Origin: Nilaparvata lugens
Taxonomy: Eukaryota; Arthropoda; Insecta; Hemiptera; Delphacidae
Direction of reading: 5' to 3'
Length of the DNA: 64,000 nt
NCBI RefSeq assembly: GCF_014356525.2
Contig: NC_052516.1
Location: forward strand, 25,374,070-25,438,069
Both the position numbers and the translations under genes were made by a program. Positions within the stretch are counted from its first letter, which is position 1, and each line of letters starts with the position of its first letter. Shown one piece after another: positions 42,301 to 52,689 of the stretch. The notes beneath the pieces were generated by a model, which saw only the letters and a program-made list of their open reading frames with translations, searched no databases and was not told the origin of the DNA.

Positions 42301-42410
42301 GACAGCGTGCAGGACCCCTGGGATCAGTTGCCATCATATGCTTAAAGAACGAGCAAGCCAAGAAGACTTTGCTTAGACTCAACCACCTACTCGAAAACTT
42401 TAAACTCAAG
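39351..42410 (+). CDS. XTBD-DRBM protein, exon 1 (CDKN2AIP/NKRF-like)
   Basis: The exon has 1,020 codons and ends at donor GTTAGT (phase 0). Residues ~1-95 resemble the XTBD domain that binds the nuclear exonuclease XRN2. The region has a W-x-x-(K/R)-R-x-F-(I/M)-L core (EQWDLKRSFMLAH) followed by a leucine helix, then YP and IEEMSKDV. Residues ~370-590 are Arg/Ser/Asp-rich with three 12-residue SPER.QHTRK-type repeats. Residues ~596-706 form a Tyr-Pro-Gln array with 7-residue MYPQPQP/S units. Nuclear-localisation-like KRKL and KKLKLDK precede the last ~70 residues. These (SKESVKFYVEANMRPYLKSV ... LLENFKLK) lead into a dsRNA-binding fold completed by the next exon. ATG 39351 is chosen because the homologous paralogue ATG is conserved. 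It is probably a nuclear RNA-binding XRN2 partner. The family assignment is inference from motif pattern. Confidence 0.78.
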
Positions 42411-42699
42411 GTTAGTAGAACATACTCATTTCAACCTATCATTCTTGAGTTGCTGGATAATACATAAATTTATCACTGATGTCTGGGTTAAGCTAGACTC
42501 TCACTTATCAGTAGTTAAGAAACTCTAATGACTAACTGGGGTTTTAAAATATATATTCATTTATTATAACACATGATTAAAAGCATGATTTACAGCATTT
42601 AGGCCTAAATCGTATTTTCGTTTAATAAAAATTGTCAATTCATTAGCATTTGAATAAATGCTATTTCTCAGTAATTTCCACCTGTAGACTGGCTAGCCG

Positions 42700-42915
42700 C
42701 TATGGCTTTGTATAAAATGAGCGCTGCTATTCAGAGATTGTGTTAGGGTAAGCATTCTTGGCAGGCAATTAGTAGGTAGCGGGTTCAATTCCTGGGCTGG
42801 AAAATAATTTTTGAATAGTAGTGCTCATTGAATTTCCATTGTCAATATTTGCAGTAGCAGAAGTCTTCGGGGTGATTTAATTGGGATTTTCGTTTAATAA
42901 TAATTAAATAATTAA
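42700..42915 (+). mobile_element. tRNA-derived SINE
   Basis: GGTTCAATTCC at about 42782 fits the pol III B box, and tggcaggcaattagtagg about 30 bp upstream fits a degenerate A box. The 3' half carries gcagtagcagaagtcttcgg and an AT-rich ttaataataatt tail, shared with truncated copies at 1470, 38165 and 44840. Confidence 0.55.
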
Positions 42916-43079
42916 AAGGTACAGGCAATGTGCGCTCTATAAGCTCTTGCAACAAACTGACTTGACAAAGTGACAAAACTAATATGCTTCAAATGCGGTT
43001 CAGGTAATTAAAAATTGTCAATCAATTATTGAAAAATCACACTGTTATAGCTGTTGAGTAAAATATTAGTGCGCCTATT

Positions 43080-44244
43080 CACTACCTCCTTAAACAAAGC
43101 CGTAGTGCATTCCTGTGACGTCAGCACAGGTAGTGCTCCTACACCTTAGACCAGATATAGGTCTACAGGATGTTTCAGAAGTAGTGTCGAACATTTCAGG
43201 GTATTGTTCCTGGATGATAGAAGTCTACAAATGTCGTATTTTAAGTGTCTAAAACTCATCGGTTATCCTTATAGCTGCCATTTTGTTTTTTTCACTTAAG
43301 AATTTTTATCTCAAGAACGAAATGATGTATTGATCTGAAATTTGGCATGAATATTTATGCTATAAAGACTCAACTTGAAAAAATGAAATGAAAAATTTTC
43401 GATGTAAATTTTCAAAATGACGGCCATTTTAAATTTTTGATTGCAAATTTCTCGAGAACCGTTCAATTTACAGAAAATTTACAAGGTACAAAAAGTTAGC
43501 AAGTTTTATCAAGATTTCAAGGATACCTCATTTATTAACATTGGTCAGAGAATAACCGATAAATTATTATTTTCGTACAGCATGCATAATCATGAACAAA
43601 CAAGATACCGAGTTTCAAAGATTCATCTTAATTACAATTAGAATTGAAAATGTAATATTGATGTTTAAATTGTGAAAAGTGGTCATGCATGAAATACAAA
43701 AATAATTAATTTCTCTGTTATTTTCTGACCAATCTTAATAAATGAGGTATCCTTTAAATCTTGATAGAATTTGCTATTTTGTGTCTCTTGTGAATTTTCT
43801 GTAAACTGAACAGTTTTCGTGAAATTTGCATTCAAAAAATTTAAATGGCCGCCATTTTGAAAATTTACATCGAAAATTTTTTATTTCATTTTTAAAGTTG
43901 AGTCTTTATAGCATAATATTCATGCCAAATTTCAGATCAATACATCATTTCGTTCTTGAGATAAAAACTCTTAAGTGAAAAAACAAAATGGCAGCTATAA
44001 GAAAAACCGCTGAGTTTTGGACACTTAAAATACGACATTTGTAGTCTCCTATTATCCAGGAAGAGTACCCTGGAATGTTCGACACTACTTCTGAAACACT
44101 CTGTATATCTGGTCCAAGTCCTACACAAAAAAATTCGTTGATTTCAGCTGATCTATATCAGCTAGTGGTTTTATTGGTGTAGGAGCCCTACCTGTGCTGT
44201 CATAACACAAATGCACTCTACGGCTTTGTTTACGGACGTAGTGG
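43080..44244. mobile_element. MITE family 4 copy interrupted by a hAT-like element
   Basis: CACTACCTCCTTAAACAAAG at the left and the reverse complement of CCACTACGTCCGTAAACAAA at the right match the palindromic MITE at 15261-15444. The left arm is broken after TCCTACAC by the 974-bp insertion. Confidence 0.75.
43145..44118. mobile_element. Foldback hAT-like element, 8-bp target duplication
   Basis: TCCTACAC borders both sides (43137-43144, 44119-44126). The intact site is known from the family 4 copy at 15261. Ends CTTAGACCAGATATA and the reverse complement of CTTGGACCAGATATA begin arms of about 450 bp that pair over nearly their whole length. The arms include gcagaagtagtgtcgaac-like and ttggcatgaatatt segments. 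An 8-bp duplication is typical of hAT elements. No transposase is seen. Confidence 0.75.
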
Positions 44245-44461
44245 CATATTACAATTCTAAAATAATCTTGATACTTGATAGAAAATAAAAAAATAATAGG
44301 TTTGTATTTCATGGCAAATACACTGTCTTTAACCATGGATTTGTATTTCATTGTGAAATTTATGGCAAATATTCTGTTCAGTATACGTGTAGTTCACGTG
44401 AGGTGAATTGTATTGCAGAACTTTTTGTGTAGTTGAGAAGTTGATATTGTGGTAATTATTC

Positions 44462-44609
44462 ATATTGAATGAAAAAGACTAAGAAATTGTCAAAAAACCA
44501 CTGATAAAGTTATCAGAGATTGACAATGGTGTAATAACCGAAACCGGTCTTTCTAATTATCAATAAATCAGTGGTTTTTTGACAATTTCTTTGTCTTTTT
44601 CATTCAATG
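44462..44609. mobile_element. Palindromic MITE, deleted relative of 25989-26190
   Basis: ATATTGAATGAAAAAGACTA and its mirrored end are the same as in the copy at 25989. One arm is shortened. It sits in intron 1 of the XTBD gene. Confidence 0.75.
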
Positions 44610-44611
44610 TA

Positions 44612-44760
44612 TTGCAGAAGTTTATGCACGAACGAAAACCCACCTTAACGTGGATATGACTATAGGAAGATGATTCAAGGATGATAGACAAGGATAGCAA
44701 CACCAATTTTACCATATTAACATTGACCTCATGATAGAAACCGGGATAAGATGAATGTGG
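44612..44760. repeat. Intron segment duplicated at 51705-51845
   Basis: Both segments read ttgcagaagtttatgcacga, then aaacccacctta, a family 1 MITE end, gacaaggatagc, and accggg..aagatgaatg. Each lies upstream of a homologous exon (44932 and 53020). This shows that intron sequence was copied along with the exon. Confidence 0.7.
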
Positions 44761-44839
44761 AAATCAAGGATTTGTTTGTAGATGAAAATAAATAGCATTT
44801 GATCAACTGCTAATTAATGAATAATTATTTTAAATCTGT

Positions 44840-44912
44840 TAACCCTGATGTCAATATTTGCAGTAGGAGAAGTCTTCGAGGTGATTTAATGAGAATTTTG
44901 TTTAATAATAAT
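44840..44912 (+). repeat. Truncated SINE copy upstream of exon 2
   Basis: gtcaatatttgcagtagga followed by gaagtcttcgaggtgattta and ttaataataatg. It ends about 20 bp before the acceptor of exon 2. Confidence 0.55.
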
Positions 44913-44931
44913 GATTTGTTTGTGTTGACAG

Positions 44932-46272
44932 ATAGTGCACGAGACTCACGCGTGCGGGGAAAACACCACATGGACCTGCCGCATTGATGCTTGCTGCACC
45001 AACTCCAATAAAGTGTCTCAGATCTGTGTGGCCGAGGCACCTAACAAACATGAGGCAGAGAAAGCTGTGTGCGATCGTGTGCTGTGGTATCTGCAGCACA
45101 TCTACTTCACATTCTTCTTCGTCAAATTGGAGCCGAATAGGCCTAATGAAGTCAAGACTTGCGACATTGTGCTGAGACGTCTCTGTGAGTATGGGTTTAC
45201 ACAGAAATTGCCACCAAACTTCCTAGATGATACCAACTATTGTACGGAGGTCCCCTTCACCACTGCCGATGACAAAAAAACCTATTTTACAGCTTTAAAA
45301 GACTTTGCCAAATCGGTTACGATGAGCTCCGAAGGTTACAAGTTCATCCATTTCTCACCAAAAATTTCCATAGGAACTAATGAAAGTCTGATGAATGTGG
45401 CCAACAGTCTAAGTTTATTCTCGCGTTGGAAAGGTGACAAGGACAGTGGACTACTTGTGTTTAGGTTGACTAGGAAAATGTACTGGGACTTTGTCAAAGT
45501 GATGTTTGATAGGCCTTTTGTTTATCAAAAAATGCCCAGTAATTTTGTATTCAATTTTCACATTATGAGACCTCATCAAACCAGCGCTAAGTATGGTCCA
45601 ATCAATCTTATGACACAGAATACTGATGATGAAACTAAGAAAAATGATAAAGAAACCATTGAAGAAACTAAGAAAACGAATGAAGAAACTCAGAAAACTA
45701 TTGAAGAAACTAAGAAAACGAATGAAGAAACTGAGAAAACTATTGAAGAAACTAAGAAAACTAATAAAGAAACTGAGAAAACGAATTTTGAAACTAAGAC
45801 TGTTGATGTTCGAACATGTGAACCCGTGGTGGCTCCAGCAGCCAATACAAACATGAAAAAACCTTCCCTATCTCAAAATAAAACTACAATTGAAACAGTT
45901 TCTCCCAAGACGCCTACACTGTCCATATCTTCTAATAAAAGAAAGCTGGCTGATGCATTTGGGGAAACTTCTAACTGGGTGATTACTGTGGATGATGATG
46001 AGGGTGATTATGGTATTAGTAGTGAGAAAAAGCCCAAACTTGACAAGCAGGACTCAGACAAATGGAAAATTGGACTTTCCAAAGAATCAGTCAAGTTCTA
46101 TGTTGAAGTGAATATGCGGCCATATCTGAAGAGTGTTCATGAGATAACATTGCAGGACGTTCTACAGCGCGCAGGACCTCTGGGATCGATTGCCATAATG
46201 TGCTTAAAGGACGAGCAAGCCAAGAAGACTTTGCTTAGACTCAACTATCTTCTCCAAAACTTGAAACTCAAG
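44932..46272 (+). CDS. XTBD-DRBM protein, exon 2 (duplicated chimeric exon)
   Basis: Exactly 447 codons, phase 0 at both ends, with acceptor ttgtttgtgttgacag and donor GTTAGT. The N-terminal ~55 residues (TTWTCRIDACCTNSNKVSQ ... KHEAEKAVCDRVLWYLQ) supply the beta strands and last helix of a dsRNA-binding motif begun in exon 1. The lysine is present, but the GxGxSKK signature is weakened to APNKHEAE. About 170 residues of an unrecognised domain follow (FTQKLPPNFLDD, YKFIHFSPKIS, RLTRKMYWDFVKVM). Then comes a 7-residue array (EETKKTN), and finally a segment homologous to the end of exon 1 (SNKRKL to LLQNLKLK). So the exon looks like a fusion of a terminal exon with an exon 1 tail. Skipping it would keep the frame. 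Confidence 0.78.
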
Positions 46273-46298
46273 GTTAGTAGAACATACTCATACATATA

Positions 46299-46698
46299 TA
46301 CAGGGTCTTTCTAAATGATGGACCCATTTTCAAAAATTGGTAATTATTAAAGTAAAAATAACAAAATAGACAACCTTTATACCAATGGGAAGAGAAAGTT
46401 TCAAAGTTTTTTTTAATACCTTACAAGTGTTCAATACTGTTGCACGATCTGCGGAACCGTATCACTGCTGCCGTGCACTCAATAACACCAGATACGCTTT
46501 CTCGCGTCTGGGACGAGTTTGGCTACCGCGCAGATGTTTGCCGTGCAGCAGCCGGAGGCCACATTGAACACTTGTAAGGTATTGAAAAAAAACTTTGAAA
46601 CTTTCTCTTTCCATTGGCATAAAGGTTGTCCATTTTGCATTTTTACTTCAATAAATACTAATTTTTGAAAATGGGACCATCATTTAGAAAGACCAGTA
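46299..46698. mobile_element. Internally deleted Tc1/mariner-type element
   Basis: TACAGGGTCTTTCTAAATGA at the left is mirrored at the right (tcatttagaaagaccagta). The arms of about 120 bp also share aaagtttcaaag and aaccttta. The ends are bordered by TA. A C-terminal transposase remnant is retained between the arms. It begins 27 bp after the exon 2 donor. Confidence 0.75.
46437..46577 (+). pseudogene. Transposase C-terminal remnant
   Basis: The frame reads DLRNRITAAV, then TPDTLSRVWDEFGYRADVCR and GGHIEHL before TAA. This is the conserved end of many insect Tc1/mariner-related transposases, in which the RVW..F.YR.D.CR..G.HIEHL pattern closes the protein. All catalytic residues are missing. 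Confidence 0.75.
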
Positions 46699-46823
46699 TA
46701 ATTAAGTTGATTTTTTTTCTAGTGCTGATGGTTTATTAAATATGATGGTTTATCAAATTTCAGTTGAATAAATAATCAAATCTTAGGCTTAATAGTCCAT
46801 TAGATTTAATTAGTGTCCCATTC

Positions 46824-46935
46824 AGGTCCATGTTATGATGGCAGTGGAAAAATATAGATGAACAGCTTTGCCGATTCTCTTACTTGCCACTGCCTTCTAT
46901 AGAGGATAGCTGATACAGTATTTCTTTATGTTATA
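46824..46935 (+). repeat. MITE family 1 fragment (5' part)
   Basis: caggtccatgttatgatggc followed by gtggaaaaatatagatgaac and ccttctatagagg corresponds to the first ~110 bp of family 1. Confidence 0.55.
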
Positions 46936-48230
46936 CTAGCTGGCCCGGCGAGCTTCGTACCGCCAAAAAGTCAATGTATCTCATGTCATACTTGATTTTA
47001 TTTGGTAAATCATGAAATTTATCTGACAATCAATATTTCCATTTACATCTAAATACGGACTCCCTATGTGCTTAGTCATGCAGCATTTACTATTCCGAAA
47101 ACATATTCTCAATCTATTAGTAGACAATTAATCTATCAGTAAAGTGTTGAATTAAAAAAATATATATAAAGATGAATTTAATGCGTTCATTGTTGTTGAT
47201 TGCCTATAGATGGTCCAGGGAATATGAAATATAAGATGAATCACACAGAATTCCGTATTCTTCCCATCTTCGATTTTAGGATGAATATGAGCTAAGCTAA
47301 ATTGAAAAAAAATGAAAATTATTCTGTCATTCTTCAATAATCAATGATGCAATATGATCAACTCTCTTTCATGAGGTGAATCATTTTTACTTTCCTTGCC
47401 CTATTACCATAGGTAAGGAAAGTATTGCTTTCCAAAAAAATTAAGGTACCCCAATTTATAAATTTCTATACGTTTCAAGGTCTCCTGAGTCCAAAAAAGT
47501 GGTTCTTGGGTATTGGTCTGTATGTGTGTGTATGTGCGTCTGTGTACACAATATCTCATCTCCCAATTAACGGAATGACTTGAAATTAGGAACTTAAGGT
47601 CCTTACACTATAAGTATCCGACACAAACAATTTCGATCAAATGCAATTCAAGATGGTGGCTAAAATGGCGAAAATGATGTCAAAAACAGGGTTTTTCGCG
47701 ATTTTTTCAAAAACGGCTCCAACGATTTTGATCAAATTTATACCTAAAATAATCATTGATAAGCTCTATCAATCGCCACAAGTCTCATATCTGTAAAAGT
47801 TTCAGGAGCTCTGCTTCATCTATGCAAATTTTGCATTTAGATTTTAAATTATCAGGCATCAGATAAAATTTAAACGAAAAATTTCAAGTGGGAAAGATTG
47901 AACATGAAAATCTCTACAATTAATGTCCAGTAAGATTTTCACATAAAATTGAAAATAAGCTCGAAATTCGAGAAAATGTGATTATTCAAATGCAAAATTA
48001 ATGAGAGAGGCAACTGTTGATTCTATTAAATCATTCACTGGATCACTGGAAGAGATAGCAGAATAAATTAATCTGGCCAGCTGATCAGTTTTAAATTCTA
48101 TTTCCGAAAACTCGACTCTTAGACCACTAATGAAATGTTATTTTCTGATCACTGTGTATCATGCTTTCTTTATAGTCCAGGCAATTTATAGGAACTGAAT
48201 TGAAAAGTTCATGGGAATTTTACAGTTGAT

Positions 48231-48990
48231 ATTTGACCGAGCGAAGTGAGGTCTAAGATTCAAGTCGACGGTTTGGCATTTCTCAGTTTAGTTTAGTTTA
48301 GTTTAAGTTTAAGTTTTTTTGTATATGACACGTCAAAAAGTATTGAGTACAATACTCAAAAAAAGTAATCATAAAATAGAGAAAAAAATAAGAAAATCAG
48401 AACATACAAAGTAGTTGAAAATGTATGCTAGCAAAAATACGTACACGCGCCAACAGTTGAAGCTTTCCTCTACACTTTACGGAGATGCATCGATCAATTT
48501 AGCTTTTATTGCATTCTCAAACCTTTTTGGGCTCTCAATACATTTTATTTCAATAGGAAGAGAGTTATAAGCTTAATCCGCTATAATCTCTTAATGTTTA
48601 AATGTTTATATGTTTATTTATATGTTGCGCATTTACGGCGAAACGCGGTAATAGGTTCTCATGAAATTTGACAGGTATGTTCCTTTTTTAATTCCGCGTC
48701 GACGTATATACAAGGTTTTTGGAAATTTTGCATTTCAAGGATAATATGAAAGGAAAAAGGAGCCTCCTTCATATGCCAATATTAGAGTAAAAATCAGACT
48801 ATAGAATTATTCATGATAAATCAGCTGACAAGTGATTACACAGATGTGTGGAGAAGCCAGTCTATTGCTGTATTTCCATAAGGTCTACAGTTTCTATCAA
48901 GTACTTGTAGATGAGAATAGTACAGGTGATACTAGATACTTGTGGATGAGAAAACTGCGTGAGGTCTACTGTTCACAGAACTACTAGTAT
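48231..48990. repeat. Interspersed repeat family 6, copy 2
   Basis: tgaccgagcgaagtgaggtc to gaggtctactgttcacagaa and ctactag, as in the copies at 24014 and 50541. It is interrupted after gtttggcatttctc by a LINE fragment. Confidence 0.7.
48284..48595 (-). mobile_element. 5'-truncated LINE with RT C-terminal codons
   Basis: The minus-strand frame ending at TAA (48477-48479) reads YNSLPIEIKCIESPKRF and then a short helix, matching the final NSLP motif of Jockey-type reverse transcriptases. A tttag-type repeat tail lies at 48284-48310. It is inserted in repeat family 6 next to a TCTC repeat. Confidence 0.65.
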
Positions 48991-49494
48991 AATAATGTAC
49001 CTACAAGAATGATGAAAATTTTCATTACAGCAAGGAAAGTTGTATGAGTCCACCACACCAGATTTTGTCCAACATTTCCCAGTTTCTCAATGATAGGGGG
49101 ACTGGAAATTTTGTATAGGTCTTCTATCTATAGCTGGTACCAATCAACTACACTTCAACTCCAAACTACCGTATTAAGCATGGGTGATCTGTTTATTACA
49201 GCTGGTAACTTTAGATGCTAAATCATATTATTACAATAATGATCTTGAATCATGATCATCTTCCCGTTCTACGTTAGCTGCTTGGCCGGCAAGTATGAAA
49301 ACATAGGTCTGTAAAATGGATTAATAAATTATTATTATTAGCCCCCTATTAAAATTTCTGGGCAGAAACCATCCCCCAATATTCACACAGGATATTCACA
49401 AAGTTTCATGCCGTTCTTTCATCAAGTAGTTTTCAAGTCTATAGGGTACAAACAAACACACAGACATTCATTTATATCCTATACTATTAAACGA

Positions 49495-50510
49495 ACAATT
49501 TCAGTTTATATCTTTGTTTATATAGCTGTATGTTACCGGATCTCGAAAACGGCTCTAACGATTCTCACGAAATTTGGAACATAGTAGGTTCATGATATAA
49601 AACTTGGATTGCACTAGGTCTCATCCCTGGGAAAAAATGCTGAAGAACATATAAAGGTTAATTTATCCTTGAAAAACCAGCTGAGACTTTTTTCGTCTGT
49701 GGATAATGAAATTGGTTGAGCGAGTGCGTCTGTGGAAAATCAAAATTTATCTCATCCCCGAAATTCATAAGCTGACATATAGCCAGCTGTAAAATACATA
49801 ATAATACATAATAAAATACTATAAATACGTGTATAAACACGACCTAAAAGATGGGTTTGAAAGGTAAAACTATTCATAATTAATAAAAAATAATAATCAT
49901 ATTCAAAATAAAAACATATTTTTGCAATGTTTCCAAATTCATCAAAAAAGTTAAATTTTCTTTTAATCCTTCAACCCTAAAACTTTTTTTAGCAGATGCA
50001 CTCAGCTGCTGGGGGGCTTTTTGCATGTTTAGTATTTTGTTAATAAATTGATGAGACATAGTATCATCAATGACCATTTTCAGTGTTCATAGTGTATGAC
50101 TTATAAACTCTAGTAGATGAACAGATGATTTCAAACATTATTATTCTTGTCAAGTTCCGTTTAATCTGATAGAATTCATAAGGACGGCAAACTACCGTAC
50201 GAACAAAAATCAATGTGTGTGTATGGGGCTTTACAGTCCTTTTTTGCTTAGTAGAATTGGAAGTAATTCTCAAGTGAAAACTTCATATATAGTTTTGAAT
50301 GTTGGGCTGCATGTTTACTGTATTTTTAAAAATTCAAAATAGTAACTTGATGCTATTAGTGTAGAATGGTACATTAAGTGTGTACATTGTAGCAAACATA
50401 GAATATAATTCTAAATATAAACTATAAATATAATATAATTTCCTCTTTTGTTATAAATGCTCTATGCTTTTGTACTCCAGAGCGAAGCTCGGTTCCCCGA
50501 TATTATTTAT
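49495..50510. repeat. Interspersed repeat, copy 2 (see 2052-2780)
   Basis: Starts cctatactattaaacgaaca and ends agcgaagctcggttccccga then tattat. It includes a half-copy of the palindromic MITE of 15098 at about 50150-50225. The minus-strand frame 49880-50077 is an unexplained 65-codon ORF with no recognised motif. Confidence 0.5.
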
Positions 50511-50540
50511 AGATAGATGAACTGTTCATTCTTGTTGACT

Positions 50541-51189
50541 GACCGAGCGAAGTGAGGTCACTCGACTTGAACCGTCGATTCAAGTCGACGGTTTGGCATT
50601 TCTCTTAATGTTTATATGTTTTTATGTTGTGCATTTACGGCGAAACGCGGTAATAGATTTTCATGAAATTTGACAGGTGTTTTCCTCTTTTAAATTGCGC
50701 GTCGACGTATATACAGGGTTTTTGGAAATTTTGCATTTCAAGGATAATATAAAAGGAAAAAGGAGCCTCCTTCATACGCCAATATTACCGTAAAAATCAA
50801 ACTATAGAATAAAATTATTCATCATAAATAAATGATACAGTACTATAATACTAACCGTTCAAAAACATCGAACATCTTGAAAATGTATCTTTCCATTAAC
50901 GTTAGTAGACATTTGACTGTAATACTACCCGTTAAAAAACATCGAACATCTTGAAAATTGTATCTTTCCATCAAAATTGTAGACAGTTGCAGCCAGACCT
51001 GATAACAGCGCTCACACTCACATTCCGGGACGACACGTCACGGTACGATATAAGACAGAAAGTTCTATGTTTATTTAGGATTTTTTCTAGACATTTATAA
51101 TTGATAGATTATTTATTATTTTTTGAGAAAACATAACAGGTCAATGTAACTCACTGAGCGCGAGGTCTACTGTTCACAGAACTACTAGT
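50541..51189. repeat. Interspersed repeat family 6, copy 3
   Basis: gaccgagcgaagtgaggtca through attcaagtcgacggtttggc to gcgaggtctactgttcacag and actactag. Confidence 0.7.
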
Positions 51190-51840
51190 TTATAACAATG
51201 AATTATATTATATTTGTCAAGAGAATATATGTTTCAATGATCTAATGATAAATTTTCATGATTGAGATGAAATTTAATATTTTGTCAATTATATTTCTAC
51301 ATTGTTAAAAAACGATCGGGCAATGCTGCAGAGCCAGAAAAGGATATTGCTGTCTGCTTTGTCGAATTAAAGACAAGGATAGCAATACCAATGTTTATCA
51401 AATTCTGTCATTGTAAAGGTGCGTTTTTGTTTGTGCATAAATGCTATCGTCGACAACGTCAGGGTAAGGATCTCAGATTTCAATTTGTCTAGTTAACCTA
51501 AAAGTTTATGTTCAATCATATTTTAATATGGGAGGTCAAGTTTATACTTCTTAGTGGCAATATTTTGCTATTGTTTGAAATATTTTTATCCTTAGATAAT
51601 AGACACAAATAACGAAAAGTTATTTGATCAGCTATTTTAGCACACTTGAAATTCGGACAATATAAATGTATTCAGACAACAATATATACCTGTCGTCGTC
51701 AATTGCAGAAGTTTATGCACGAACGAAAACCCACCTTAATGTGGATCTCACTATATGAAGATGATAGACAAGGATAGCGACACCAATGTTAATCAAAAAC
51801 TGCCATTATATCATGGATCTCACTATAGAAACCGGGTTTA
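51190..51840. mobile_element. MITE family 1 copy with nested element
   Basis: The family 1 interior (gagaatatatg..gatgaaat, ctacattgttaaaaaacgat, gacaaggatagcaatacc) is broken near its 3' terminus by the 320-bp element at 51417-51736. A second family 1 3' end follows at about 51750-51825. Confidence 0.65.
51417..51736. mobile_element. Nested MITE with 3-bp TAA target duplication
   Basis: AGGTGCGTTTTTGTTTGTGC at the left mirrors the right end gcacgaacgaaaacccacct. TAA lies on both sides (51414-51416, 51737-51739) and restores the family 1 end when joined. A 3-bp TWA duplication suggests PIF/Harbinger. The right half of the same nested pair is present at 44612-44650. Confidence 0.7.
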
Positions 51841-52013
51841 AGATATATAAGCTTATATATGCTTTATGGGCCAGCATGTGGAAGCGTCAGAAGTGACTTG
51901 TCATAATTTAAAAAACTCAAAACAAAAATTACATTAAAGATGTACATTGAAGGACAGTATGCTATAATATGCAGTATTACTGCATATTTTGGAATGGCCT
52001 CTATGGGTCTGCT

Positions 52014-52520
52014 TCAAATATCAATTCTCTGCAATACTCCTTCGATCAATTTAAGCCCCATATCACTTGCCGCATGCACCTCCTGCAATCCTCCCTCACA
52101 TGGGAACAGAGGGCAGTTTGAAACTAAGTGCTCCATTGTCTGTATCTCGCCACATTCACAGTATGGGTCAGATGTAAAGCCCCATAAGGCAAGAGACTGG
52201 GCGCATCTTCCAGTAGATGTCCGGAACCTGTTCAGACAGCACCACTGCCGGCGGCCAAGCAGTGTCCCTGGCACCTCTCCATTTGGATCCTCAATTAGGT
52301 GTTTATTCTTTAATGATGAGGAGGACCTTGCCCTAATTTTTCCAATACCCTGACCATTCTGATCATCTAATCCCAGATACTTCCTAGTTTGTAGCCGTCT
52401 TGCTGGTGCATTATTTAGCTTATTAGCTATTGGCAACTCATTCCTTGAGACAACCCTGTTAACAAGTTGTCTTGTCTTATTCAATCTGCGGAGGTCTGGT
52501 GGCAGGACATTACACAGCAC
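52014..52520 (-). pseudogene. LINE ORF2 C-terminus with zinc-knuckle-like end
   Basis: The 168-codon frame includes RRQWCCLNRFRTSTGRCAQS and CECGEIQTMEHLVSNCPLF. This is the C-x-C-G-x-x-Q-x-x-x-H-x-x-x-x-C motif that ends many insect Jockey-clade ORF2 proteins. The upstream part is in another frame (52690-52953), so at least one frameshift exists. Confidence 0.75.
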
Positions 52521-52689
52521 AGGTTGATCTCTGTTGGCCGCTTTGTGCCACTGATTTTTCTCATGGATTCATTAGCTGCACATCGATCTTTCCCACATGT
52601 GCACTATGTGTCCACACAGGTGAGCAGTATTCAGCCACACTGTACACCAAGGCAAGACTGGAAGTTCGCAGCGTTCCCACATTGCAACC

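Larger units (their letters stand above)
47385..49066. repeat. Interspersed repeat family 5, copy 2 with nested insertions
   Basis: The same ends as 21848-22938 (tttactttccttgccctat and caaggaaagttgtatgagtc). Repeat family 6 (48231-48990), itself carrying a LINE fragment (48284-48595), lies inside. So three levels of nesting can be read. Confidence 0.65.

Noticed and set aside
42760..42800. A functional tRNA gene
   Set aside because: Only the B box is convincing. No cloverleaf with paired acceptor stem could be drawn, so a SINE head is the better reading.
45626..45856. Lys/Arg/Leu-rich ORF in another plus frame of exon 2 (also 54212-54595)
   Set aside because: An out-of-frame reading of the EETKKTN array. 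The annotated frame is continuous with conserved sequence on both sides.
49880..50077. 65-codon minus-strand ORF with reasonable amino-acid composition
   Set aside because: Considered as a missing LRWD1 exon or a captured gene piece. It has no LRR pattern, sits inside an interspersed repeat, and lacks a clear donor or acceptor pair.
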